This document shows, piece after piece, positions 7,487 to 15,825 of a DNA stretch of 64,000 nt. Below the pieces are notes generated by a model. It had not been told where the DNA came from. It searched no databases and saw nothing but the letters and a program-made list of their open reading frames with translations. The translations under genes were made by a program, and so were the position numbers. Source of the stretch: Streptomyces sp. NBC_01471. Lineage in GTDB: Bacteria; Actinomycetota; Actinomycetes; Streptomycetales; Streptomycetaceae. Position 1 is the stretch's first letter; each line of letters begins with the position of its first letter. Location: the NCBI RefSeq assembly GCF_041438865.1, contig NZ_CP109450.1, forward strand, positions 7,309,501-7,373,500. The letters run 5' to 3'.

Positions 7487-9057
7487 GCCTGCCGGCCCTC
7501 CGCTGCGAGGAGCCGCGCGAGCTCCAGCCTCTTGATCTTGGTGGTGGCCGTCTGCGGCAGATCGTCCAGCCGCTGGTGCACGGGCGCGGCCATGGGCGGC
7601 AGGCCGGCCGCCGCGGCCTCCCACGCCGCCGGATCCAGCGGTTTGTCGTCCTTGGTGCAGACGACAGGCACGGCCGTGCCGTCCGCGCCGCGCACGATGA
7701 CCACCTCGTTCAGCTCCGCCAGCCTGCCGAGCAGGGTGTCCTCGGCGGCCAGCGTGCTGCCGAACCCCTCGATCAGATCCACCTCCCGGTCGAGGAGGTG
7801 GACGCACCCCCACTGCGTCCGGTAGCCGACGTCGCCCATCCGCCACCATCCGCCGTCGGAGACCTGCTGCTCATAGCGGTCGTGCTCGCCGAGGTAGGTC
7901 ACGATGCGGCCGTCGCTGCGCACCTCGATGTATCCCGGGCTGGCTTCCGACGGCGCCCGGCCGGCACGGCTGACGACGCGGACCTCCGTCATACCGGGGA
8001 ACGGCATCCCGACGCAGCGCCCGTCCGCCTCCGGGGCCCGCCGCCGGGTGAACGCGCGCACCACGGCCGGGCCCACCTCGCTCTGTCCGTAGAGCTGGCC
8101 GAAGACCGGGGCGGTACGCCGTGACGCCCGCAGCAGCCGGTGCACGGTCCGCGGGTGGATGGCGTCGAAGGTGCTGCTGAAGAGCTTGACGTTCGCCAGT
8201 GGCTCACGCGGGTCGTCCGCCAGCTGCTCCCACTCCATGAAGGAGTTGGGGTGCGCCTCCAGGACGCCGGGACGGATACGGGCGAAGAGGTCGCCCACCC
8301 GCTTCACGTCGGAATCGGCGAGGACCACGATCGGGAATCCGCGCAGCAGCGAGATGGCGAGCGCGGTGAAGAGCCGGGAGTGCACGAACGACACGTGCAG
8401 GGCGATGGTCTCGCGCCTGACCAGGATGGGAGCGACGGCCAACAACTGGGGCCGGTACCGGGCCTGGAGGCTGTGGCCGGTATGGACGGCGAGTTTCGGT
8501 GTACCGGTGGTCCCCGAGGTGTGGGTGATGAGCGCCGGACGCTCGGGAGGCAGGTCCACCGGAGCGACACGGCCGACGCCGGCCAGCGAGGTCAGGGAGG
8601 TGGCTCCGTCGTGGGCTCCGGTGGTGAGCAGCACCCGCTCCGCCAGCTCGAAGACCGTGTCCGGCAGCTCCTTCGCGAGCTTGTCGGGGTCGGTCACCAG
8701 GAAGGGCCTGCCCACCCGCCGGATCAGTTCCGCGACCGTCGTGCCGTCCAGTGCGGGGGACAGGAGCACGGGTACGGCGCCGATGCGGGCCACCGCACAG
8801 GCGAGGAGGATGATGTCGAACCCGTCCGACTTGTGGACGACCACCTTCTGACCGGGGCGTACCCGCGCGGCCCACAGCCGGGAGGCGAAGTCGTCGACGA
8901 TGTCCGCCACTTCGGCGACGGTCGTCCGCAGACCGGCCGACGGCGCGATGCCCAGTTCGTGGTCGAGAATCAGAACATTCGCCGGATGCCGGGCCGCTGC
9001 CCGCTCGAAAAGCGTTCCCAGCCGGAATCCGCGATTTCCTGTGCGCTGTAGAAGCAT
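7483..9057 (-). CDS. AMP-forming ligase (acyl-CoA-synthetase family), possible diazotising enzyme (CreM type)
   Basis: A 524-residue ANL-superfamily enzyme. The phosphate loop THTSGTTGTPK is at 178-188, YGQSEVGP at 323-330 (A5 motif), WWRMGDVGY at 404-412 (A7 motif), and the C-terminal catalytic lysine region TTKIKRLEL at 505-513. There is no carrier-protein or transfer domain, so it is a stand-alone adenylating enzyme. Beside nitrite-producing CreD/CreE homologues, the closest functional parallel is CreM, which activates nitrite with ATP to diazotise an aromatic amine. A normal aryl or acyl CoA ligase is the alternative. The start at 9057 has only a weak ribosome site. Confidence 0.75.
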   Translation of the reverse strand: MLLQRTGNRGFRLGTLFERAAARHPANVLILDHELGIAPSAGLRTTVAEVADIVDDFASRLWAARVRPGQKVVVHKSDGFDIILLACAVARIGAVPVLLSPALDGTTVAELIRRVGRPFLVTDPDKLAKELPDTVFELAERVLLTTGAHDGATSLTSLAGVGRVAPVDLPPERPALITHTSGTTGTPKLAVHTGHSLQARYRPQLLAVAPILVRRETIALHVSFVHSRLFTALAISLLRGFPIVVLADSDVKRVGDLFARIRPGVLEAHPNSFMEWEQLADDPREPLANVKLFSSTFDAIHPRTVHRLLRASRRTAPVFGQLYGQSEVGPAVVRAFTRRRAPEADGRCVGMPFPGMTEVRVVSRAGRAPSEASPGYIEVRSDGRIVTYLGEHDRYEQQVSDGGWWRMGDVGYRTQWGCVHLLDREVDLIEGFGSTLAAEDTLLGRLAELNEVVIVRGADGTAVPVVCTKDDKPLDPAAWEAAAAGLPPMAAPVHQRLDDLPQTATTKIKRLELARLLAAEGRQA

Positions 9058-9151
9058 GCCGCCAAGCTCTCGTCGGTGGACGGAGGATCCTGCCGCCGCA
9101 TGCTGGTCACTGCTTCGGCCGGAGAGTTCAGGAGTCGAATTGCGGTACTGC

Positions 9152-9694
9152 TCAGCCCTTGTCGATGACGGCCCTGACGCGCTCCAGGGTGGCCGTCACA
9201 TCGGCCTCCACCTTGGCGCCCCATTCACTGAAGAACCGTCGCTTCTCCTGCTCGTCCATCTCCGCGACAATGCCGCGGATACCCTCGGTCGCCCGGTCCA
9301 TACGGAAGTGGTGGGTCAGAGTGCATCCGCCTTCCGTGGGCTCGATGTCGAAACCCCAGACGCTCTGCTGCCTGTTCCCGGAGGTGTCGCGCATGGCCCA
9401 GCGGAACGTGAGACCGGGGTCAGCGGCGACGACTTCGGCTTGAGTGATCCACTTTCCCCGGACGACCGGTGCCCAGGCGACGACGCTCTCGTCGCGCAGG
9501 TTCTCACCCCGGAAAACGGCGCCGACCGTGGCGGGTTCGCCGGAGACCCATTCGCCTCCGAGGCATTCGGAGCTCCATTCGCCACTGCGGGGCAGATCGC
9601 TGACGACTGCGTACACATCCTCCGGCGCCGCGGACACGTCCACGCGGGCGCGGAGTTCGAAGAGCGGGGATTCATCACTGATGCTTCGGTCCAT
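9152..9694 (-). CDS. SRPBCC (START-like / polyketide cyclase-type) protein
   Basis: A 180-residue protein of the helix-grip fold. The early segment ARVDVSAAPEDVYAVVSDLPR followed by WSSECLGG is the usual beginning of polyketide cyclase/dehydrase-like SRPBCC proteins, and the strand TLTHHFRMDR and the long C-terminal helix complete the fold. Such proteins bind hydrophobic ligands; some act as aromatases in biosynthesis and many have no known reaction. It is the first gene of the probable five-gene minus-strand transcript that runs to 2723, with 94 bases to the ligase. A role in shaping or carrying the cluster's intermediate is possible but not shown. Confidence 0.7.
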   Translation of the reverse strand: MDRSISDESPLFELRARVDVSAAPEDVYAVVSDLPRSGEWSSECLGGEWVSGEPATVGAVFRGENLRDESVVAWAPVVRGKWITQAEVVAADPGLTFRWAMRDTSGNRQQSVWGFDIEPTEGGCTLTHHFRMDRATEGIRGIVAEMDEQEKRRFFSEWGAKVEADVTATLERVRAVIDKG

Positions 9695-9782
9695 GCCCGG
9701 AAGCTTGCAGATGTCCCGCGCCGCCGGTCAAAGCCCGGGGTCCGGGTCTGTCAAGTCGTCTCGCCGGCCCCGTCCCGTGCCG

Positions 9783-10223
9783 TCAGTCCGGGCTGATGTC
9801 CCGGGCGAAGTGGTGGGCCGCGATCACCATGCGGCGGGCGTGGTAGAAGCGGTGGGCGCCGTGATTGGCCACCCCCGAGTCGAGTTCGATCCGGGTGCAG
9901 CCGGCGCGCCGGGCCCGCGTCTCCAGTTCCTCCATCAGCAGGCTTCCGACGCCACCCGACCGCACCCGCGAGTCGGTGACCAGGTCGTCGACGAACAGCA
10001 GACGGCCGCGGCTCGTCGCCAGCGTCCGGTGCGTCGCCACGCCCACACACCGCCCGTCCGAGTCGTAGGCAGCGGTGAAGACAAGACCCTGCCGATGGGC
10101 CTCCTCGGCGAAAGCCATGAACGCCGTCTCGGTGAGATCCGGCCGCAACGCCCGCAGGAGCGGGCCTATTTCGGCTCGCATGGCGGCCTGTCCGGGCATG
10201 ATGTCGGCTGTTGTCAGTTCCAC
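9783..10223 (-). CDS. GNAT-family N-acetyltransferase
   Basis: A 146-residue protein with a standard acetyl-CoA fold: the segment LLFVDDLVTDSRVRSGGVGSLL (residues about 72-93) contains a variant of the R/Q-x-x-G-x-G/A pyrophosphate-binding loop, and RIELDSGVANHGAHRFYHARRM follows, as in many GNATs. The substrate cannot be told. The gene is convergent with nothing and is divergent from the quinone reductase at 10317. It may mark the end of the biosynthetic cluster. Confidence 0.8.
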   Translation of the reverse strand: MELTTADIMPGQAAMRAEIGPLLRALRPDLTETAFMAFAEEAHRQGLVFTAAYDSDGRCVGVATHRTLATSRGRLLFVDDLVTDSRVRSGGVGSLLMEELETRARRAGCTRIELDSGVANHGAHRFYHARRMVIAAHHFARDISPD

Positions 10224-10316
10224 ACCGGCACCCTATGACCCTGCCGCCGGGCCGAGTTGACGGACAACGGCTCCGGTCCGCGACGCTCCGCGCGGGCTGT
10301 GTCATGATCCGTAGCC

Positions 10317-11306
10317 ATGCATGCCGCCTACATAGAACAGCTCGGCACACCGGACGTCATCCGCTACGGAGAGCTGCCGCAGCCCCTGCCCGGCCCCACC
10401 GACGTACTCATCGATCTGCTGGCCACCACGGTCAATCCGGTGGACACCTTCGTCCGTTCCGGAGCCTTCCGCACCCCCGTCGGCTTCCCGTTCGTGATCG
10501 GCCGGGACCTGGTCGGCAGGGTCTCCGCTCTCTCCACGGCCGGTTCGGGAGCACCGGGCTTCGCGGTGGGCGATCTGGTGTGGAGCAACAGTCTCGGCCA
10601 CGGTGGCCGGCAGGGGGCCGCCGCCGAGCAGGTCGTGGTGGCGGCGGACCGGCTCTACCACCTGCCCGACGGTGTCGATCCGTACGAGGCGGTGGCCGTG
10701 GTGCACCCCGCCGCGACGGCCTATCTCGCCCTGTTCACCCACGGCAGGATCCGCGCCGGTGAGACGGTCGTCGTCGCCGGAGCCGCGGGGAACGTCGGGA
10801 GCGCGCTGGTGCTCATGGCCGTACGGGCAGGTGCCCGGGTCGTCGCCACCGCCGGGGCGCGGGACGCCGGGTACTGCCGCTCGCTCGGCGCCTCGGAGGT
10901 CCTGGACTACCGGGATCCCGACCTCTTCCAGCGCATCCGGGCCGTCACACCGCACGGCGTGGACCTCTACCTCGACACCGCGGGCGAGAACGATCTGACG
11001 AACGCCGTCGATCTGATGGCGCTCCGCGGCAGGATCGTGCTCCTCGCAGGGGCCCGGTCCCGGCCCGTCCTGCCGGCGGGACCGCTCTACATGAAGGACT
11101 GCTCGGTCGTCGGCTTCGTCATCTCCCACGCCACCGCGGCGGAGCTGGCCGAGGCCGCCGTCACCGTCAACGGTTTCCTCAGCGAGGCCCGCCTGCGGCC
11201 CCGCGCCACCGAGACCCTCCCGCTGAGCTCCGCGGCGGAGACCCACCGCCGGATGGAAGCCGGCCGGCTCCACGGCAGAAGGGCCGTCCTCCGCCCGGAC
11301 CACTGA
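10317..11306 (+). CDS. Zinc-free medium-chain dehydrogenase, NADPH:quinone reductase type
   Basis: A 329-residue MDR-superfamily oxidoreductase. It has the N-terminal GroES-like domain (VLIDLLATTVNPVDTFVRSGAF) and the NADPH-binding VVVAGAAGNVGSALVLMA at about residue 155 (AxxGxxG). The cysteine cluster of the structural zinc site is absent, as in quinone reductases and zeta-crystallin. The substrate is unknown. It stands alone between the GNAT gene and sbcD, and there is no clear link to either neighbour. Confidence 0.85.
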   Translation: MHAAYIEQLGTPDVIRYGELPQPLPGPTDVLIDLLATTVNPVDTFVRSGAFRTPVGFPFVIGRDLVGRVSALSTAGSGAPGFAVGDLVWSNSLGHGGRQGAAAEQVVVAADRLYHLPDGVDPYEAVAVVHPAATAYLALFTHGRIRAGETVVVAGAAGNVGSALVLMAVRAGARVVATAGARDAGYCRSLGASEVLDYRDPDLFQRIRAVTPHGVDLYLDTAGENDLTNAVDLMALRGRIVLLAGARSRPVLPAGPLYMKDCSVVGFVISHATAAELAEAAVTVNGFLSEARLRPRATETLPLSSAAETHRRMEAGRLHGRRAVLRPDH

Positions 11307-11473
11307 CGGCGCACCGGCGGCATCGCCCCTGACGCCGGTGGCAGACTGAGGCCCGTGATGGACTGGGCGGCGTCCGGGGCCGGCATACCCGATGACGCCG
11401 GCCGGGTCCGGCACTCGTCCAGTGCTGGTCCGGTAAGAGGAGTGAGGGTAAAAGTGCAGGTCGGAGCAGTACA

Positions 11474-12640
11474 TTGAGGATCCTGCACACATCTGACTGG
11501 CACCTGGGCAGGTCCTTCCACCGCGTCGGCCTCCTCGACGCCCAGGCCGCGTACCTGGACCACCTGGTGGCGACCGTACGGGAGCGCGAGGTGGACGCGG
11601 TCCTGGTGGCCGGGGACGTCTACGACAGGGCGGTACCCCCGCTCGCCGCCGTTGAGCTCTTCGACCGGGCGCTGCACCGGCTCGCGGATGCGGGCGTCGC
11701 GACGGTGATGATCTCGGGCAACCACGATTCGGCCCGCAGACTCGGAGTGGGCGCGGGTCTCATCCGGCTGGCCGGAATACATCTGCGCACCGATCCGGCG
11801 GACTGCGCCACCCCGGTGATCCTCTCCGACCGGCACGGCGATGTGGCGCTCTACGGGCTGCCGTACCTGGAACCGGCCCTGGTCCGCGACGAGTTGAAGG
11901 CGGTCAGGGCGGGGCACGAAGCCGTGCTGACCGCCGCGATGGACCGGGTGCGCGCGGACCTCGCGGGCCGGGCCCCCGGCACCCGCTCCGTGGTCCTGGC
12001 GCATGCCTTCGTCGCCGGGGGAGAGCCCAGCGACAGTGAGCGCGACATCACCGTCGGCGGGGTGGCCGCCGTACCGGCCGGAGTCTTCTCCGGCGTCGAC
12101 TACGCGGCACTCGGCCATCTGCACGGCAGCCAGACGCTCACCGAGCGGGTCCGCTACTCGGGCTCCCCGCTCGCCTACTCCTTCTCCGAGGCCGCCCACC
12201 GCAAGACGATGTGGCTGATCGACCTCGGCCCCGCCGGGGAGATCGACGCCGAGCGGATCGACTGCCCCGTCCCCCGCCGGCTCGCCAGGATCCGCGGCCG
12301 TCTTGACGCGCTGCTGGAGGACCCGGCGCTGGAACGGCACGAGGAGTCCTGGGTGGAGGCCACACTCACCGACCCGGTGCGGCCCACCGAGCCGATGGCC
12401 CGGCTGACCGCGCGCTTCCCGCACACGCTCAGCCTGGTCTTCGAGCCGGACCGGAGCACCGGGGACCCGCTCCCCTCCTACGCCCAGCGCCTCAGGGGAC
12501 GCACCGACCAGCAGATCGCGGAGGACTTCGTGGCCCATGTACGGGGCGGATCGGGACCCGACGCGGCGGAGCGGGGGGTCCTCTCCGGTGCCATCGACGA
12601 CGTACGCGTCGACGACGGGGCGAACGAGGTGCCGCGATGA
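11474..12640 (+). CDS. sbcD: Nuclease SbcCD subunit D
   Basis: A 388-residue Mre11-type metallophosphatase. It starts with ILHTSDWHLG and contains AGDVYD, SGNHDS and GHLHGS, which supply the di-metal ligands. With SbcC it opens and trims DNA hairpins and blocked double-strand ends. The start is taken as the TTG at 11474 because the metal motif begins immediately after it and no ATG or GTG lies between. Its TGA overlaps the sbcC start (ATGA), so the subunits are translationally coupled. Confidence 0.95.
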   Translation: MRILHTSDWHLGRSFHRVGLLDAQAAYLDHLVATVREREVDAVLVAGDVYDRAVPPLAAVELFDRALHRLADAGVATVMISGNHDSARRLGVGAGLIRLAGIHLRTDPADCATPVILSDRHGDVALYGLPYLEPALVRDELKAVRAGHEAVLTAAMDRVRADLAGRAPGTRSVVLAHAFVAGGEPSDSERDITVGGVAAVPAGVFSGVDYAALGHLHGSQTLTERVRYSGSPLAYSFSEAAHRKTMWLIDLGPAGEIDAERIDCPVPRRLARIRGRLDALLEDPALERHEESWVEATLTDPVRPTEPMARLTARFPHTLSLVFEPDRSTGDPLPSYAQRLRGRTDQQIAEDFVAHVRGGSGPDAAERGVLSGAIDDVRVDDGANEVPR

Positions 12641-15600
12641 GGCTGCACACCCTGCGCATCGCCGCCTTCGGCCCTTTCGCCGTACGCCAGGAAGTCGACT
12701 TCGACTCCCTCTCCGAAGCCGGCCTCTTCCTCCTCCACGGGCCGACCGGCGCGGGCAAGACCTCGGTGCTCGACGCCGTGTGCTACGCGCTCTACGGAGC
12801 GGTACCCGGCGCACGGCAGACCCCCGGCGCCTCCCTGCGCAGCGACCACGCCCCGGCGGGGGAACCCACCGAGATCTCACTGGAGCTGAGCGTCGGAGAC
12901 CGCCGGCTGGAGGTCACCCGGCTGCCCGCCCAGCCGCGCCCCAAGAAGCGCGGCGAGGGCTTCGTCACGGAGAAGGCGCAGAGCAGACTGCGCGAGTACG
13001 ACCCGCTGACCGGCAACTGGCGGTCGCTGAGCAAGTCGCACCAGGAGATCGGCGAGGAGATCACCCAGCTCATCGGGATGAGCAGGGAGCAGTTCTGCCA
13101 GGTGGTGCTGCTGCCCCAGGGCGACTTCGCCCGTTTTCTGCGGGCGGACGCGGAGGCGCGCGGAAGGCTCCTCGGCCGGCTCTTCGACACCCGGCGCTTC
13201 GCCGCCGTCGAGGAGCGCCTCGCCGCACTGCGCCGGACGGCCGGGACACAGGTGCTCGCCGGTGACGAACGGCTGCTGACCCTCGCGCACCGGATGGCCG
13301 AAGCCGCGGGCACGGCCGCCGACGACTGGCCGCTGCCCGCCGACCGGCCGGGCGAACCGGGCCTCGCGGAGGCCGTCCTGCAGTGGGCCGCGGTGGCCCG
13401 CAGCGGAGCAGGCGAACGGCTCGACATCGCTCGGGCCGCGCTGTCCGCGGCGGAGAGCCGGCAGGCCGCGGCCCGGACCGCGCTCGACGACCAGCGCGAC
13501 CTGGCCAGGCTTCAGGAGCGGTTCGAGCAGACGCGCCGCCGCGCCGACGAGCTGGCGAACCGCCGGAGCGAGCGCGAGGAGCTGCGCGCCAGGCTGGACC
13601 GGGCGCGCCGGGCGGAGCGGGTCGCCGACGCGCTGGCACGGCGCGACGACGCGGTCCGGGAGCACCGCGAGGCCGTCGGCGCCCGGGAGCGCGCCCGGCG
13701 CGAGCTCCCCGCGGAGCTGGCCGAAGCGGGCGCGGACCAGCTGTCCGCGCTGGAGCGCAGGCTCCGCCAGGACCTCGGGGCGCTGGACGCGGCGCGGCGT
13801 GCCGAGCGGCGCAGCGCGGAGATCACAGCCGAGCGCGCGGGCCTGGACCGCCAGGCGCACGCGGACGACGAGGTGATCCGCGAAGCGGCCCGCTGGCTGG
13901 CCGACTGGGACACCGTCATCCGCCGCTGCCAGGACCGCATCGAGGCCGCGCAGGAAGCGGCGAACCGTGCCGAGCAGCTGGCAGGACAGCTCGAACCGGC
14001 CCGCCGCCGGCTGGAGGCGGCCCGCGCCCGCGACCGGCTCAGCACCGACGCGGCGGCTGCGGAGGGGCGGCTGAACGCCGCGCGCGAGCGGGCGAACGCC
14101 GCCCACGAGACCTGGCTGGACCTGAGGGAGCGCCGGCTGCGCGGTGTCGCGGCCGAGCTGGCGGCCGGACTGCTGGACGGCGAGCCCTGTGCGGTGTGCG
14201 GCGCGGCTGAGCACCCGGCGCCCGCCAGGCCCGGGGCGGGGCACGTGGACCGCGCCGCGGAGGAGGCGGCGTACGAGACGCACACCCGCGCCGACGAGGT
14301 CCGTGCCGAGGCGGAGCACGCCCTCGGCGCCGTCCGCGAGGCGGTCGCGGAAGCACGGGCGGGGGCGGGCAGCGCCACCGCCGCTGAACTGGCCCGTCTC
14401 GTGGACGAGTTGCAGCGCGCCCACGCCGAGGCGCACAGTACGGCCGCCGGGATGCACGCCGCCCGGGAGGAGCGCGCCCGGGCCGAGCGCGAACACACCG
14501 GGCGGACCGCCGCCCAGCAGCAGGCCGAGCGCCGCTCGGCGGCCCGGACCTCGCAGCGCGAGGCGCTGGAGCGGGAGCAGGCCGCGATCGAGGAGGAGCT
14601 GGTGCGGGCGCGCGGCGGTGCGGGCAGCGTCGCCGACCACGCAACGCTGCTCAAGCACCGGATGGGGTTCCTGGACCGGGCGGCCGACGCCGTACGCACG
14701 GTCGACACCACCGCCCAGCGGCTCAAGGAGGCCGACGACCGGCTCGCCGACGCTGCCTTCCGGGCCGGGTTCGACACCCCCCAGGCGGCCGCCGCCGAAC
14801 TGACCGGTGACAGCGAACAGCGCAGCCTGCAACAGCGCCTGGACGCCTGGCAGGCCGAGGAGGCGGCCCTCGCCGAGCGCCTCGCCGAGCAGGACGCGGC
14901 CGACGCGGCCGGTCGCCCGCCGGCCGACCCCGGCCGCGCCCGGGCGGAGTTCGACACCGCCGAGCGCGCCTTCCTGGAGGCGTCGTCGGTACTGGACGCC
15001 GCAGCCCAGCGCTGCACCGCGCTCCGGCGGCTCTCCGGGCAGGCCGCCGACGAGCTGACCGGCCTCGGTCCGCTGCGCACCGAGTACGACAGAGTGGCCC
15101 GCCTCGCCACCCTCACCGCCGGCACATCGGCCGACAACGAACGGAAGATGCGTCTGGAGTCGTACGTCCTGGCCGCGCGTCTGGAGCAGGTCGCCGCCGC
15201 GGCCACCGTCCGGCTGCAGACCATGTCGGGCGGGCGCTACACCCTGGTCCACTCCGATGCCAGAGCGGGCGGCCGGGGCCGCTCCGGGCTCGGGCTGCAC
15301 GTGCTGGACTCCTGGACCGGCCGGGAGCGCGACACCGCGACCCTGTCCGGGGGCGAGACGTTCTTCGCGTCACTCGCCCTCGCGCTGGGCCTGGCCGACG
15401 TGGTCACCGACGAAGCGGGCGGCATCCGGCTGGACACGCTCTTCATCGACGAGGGGTTCGGAAGCCTGGACGACCAGACGCTGGACGACGTGCTCGACGT
15501 CCTGGACTCCCTGCGTGAACGCGACCGCAGCGTCGGCATCGTCAGCCATGTCGGCGACCTGCGCCGCCGGATCCCGGCCCAGCTGGAGATCGTCAAGGAG

Positions 15601-15648
15601 CAGAGCGGCTCGGCGGTCCGGCACCACTCGGCGGGAGCCTCCCGCTGA
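12637..15648 (+). CDS. sbcC: Nuclease SbcCD subunit C (SMC-like ATPase)
   Basis: A 1003-residue Rad50-type ATPase. Walker A is GPTGAGKTSVLDAV near residue 37, the Q-loop region is FCQVVLLPQGDFARFL, and the C-terminal signature is TLSGGETFFASLALAL followed by LFIDEGFGSLD (Walker B). Between them are two long Ala/Arg/Glu-rich coiled-coil arms that meet at a zinc hook with Cys518 and Cys521 (CAVC). It works with SbcD on DNA ends and hairpins. Length and domain order are normal for the family. Confidence 0.95.
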   Translation: MRLHTLRIAAFGPFAVRQEVDFDSLSEAGLFLLHGPTGAGKTSVLDAVCYALYGAVPGARQTPGASLRSDHAPAGEPTEISLELSVGDRRLEVTRLPAQPRPKKRGEGFVTEKAQSRLREYDPLTGNWRSLSKSHQEIGEEITQLIGMSREQFCQVVLLPQGDFARFLRADAEARGRLLGRLFDTRRFAAVEERLAALRRTAGTQVLAGDERLLTLAHRMAEAAGTAADDWPLPADRPGEPGLAEAVLQWAAVARSGAGERLDIARAALSAAESRQAAARTALDDQRDLARLQERFEQTRRRADELANRRSEREELRARLDRARRAERVADALARRDDAVREHREAVGARERARRELPAELAEAGADQLSALERRLRQDLGALDAARRAERRSAEITAERAGLDRQAHADDEVIREAARWLADWDTVIRRCQDRIEAAQEAANRAEQLAGQLEPARRRLEAARARDRLSTDAAAAEGRLNAARERANAAHETWLDLRERRLRGVAAELAAGLLDGEPCAVCGAAEHPAPARPGAGHVDRAAEEAAYETHTRADEVRAEAEHALGAVREAVAEARAGAGSATAAELARLVDELQRAHAEAHSTAAGMHAAREERARAEREHTGRTAAQQQAERRSAARTSQREALEREQAAIEEELVRARGGAGSVADHATLLKHRMGFLDRAADAVRTVDTTAQRLKEADDRLADAAFRAGFDTPQAAAAELTGDSEQRSLQQRLDAWQAEEAALAERLAEQDAADAAGRPPADPGRARAEFDTAERAFLEASSVLDAAAQRCTALRRLSGQAADELTGLGPLRTEYDRVARLATLTAGTSADNERKMRLESYVLAARLEQVAAAATVRLQTMSGGRYTLVHSDARAGGRGRSGLGLHVLDSWTGRERDTATLSGGETFFASLALALGLADVVTDEAGGIRLDTLFIDEGFGSLDDQTLDDVLDVLDSLRERDRSVGIVSHVGDLRRRIPAQLEIVKEQSGSAVRHHSAGASR

Positions 15649-15825
15649 GCCGGGGGCAGCGCGGGCGCGGCCGTTCCGGCCGGGGCGGGGAGTGGACGAC
15701 GCTGTGGTGACCGCCCCGGCGGGCCCGGCCGACTGCGGCTGCTGACGGCGGTCGGGCCCGCGCATCCCGCGCGCGCCCGGCCACCGCCGCACCGTGCCGG
15801 ACGGCCCACGCCGGCACGTCCGTCC

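Noticed and set aside
15649..15825. Small gene or RNA between sbcC and the DUF885 gene
   Set aside because: Only GC-rich imperfect repeats are visible, with no ribosome site or conserved peptide.
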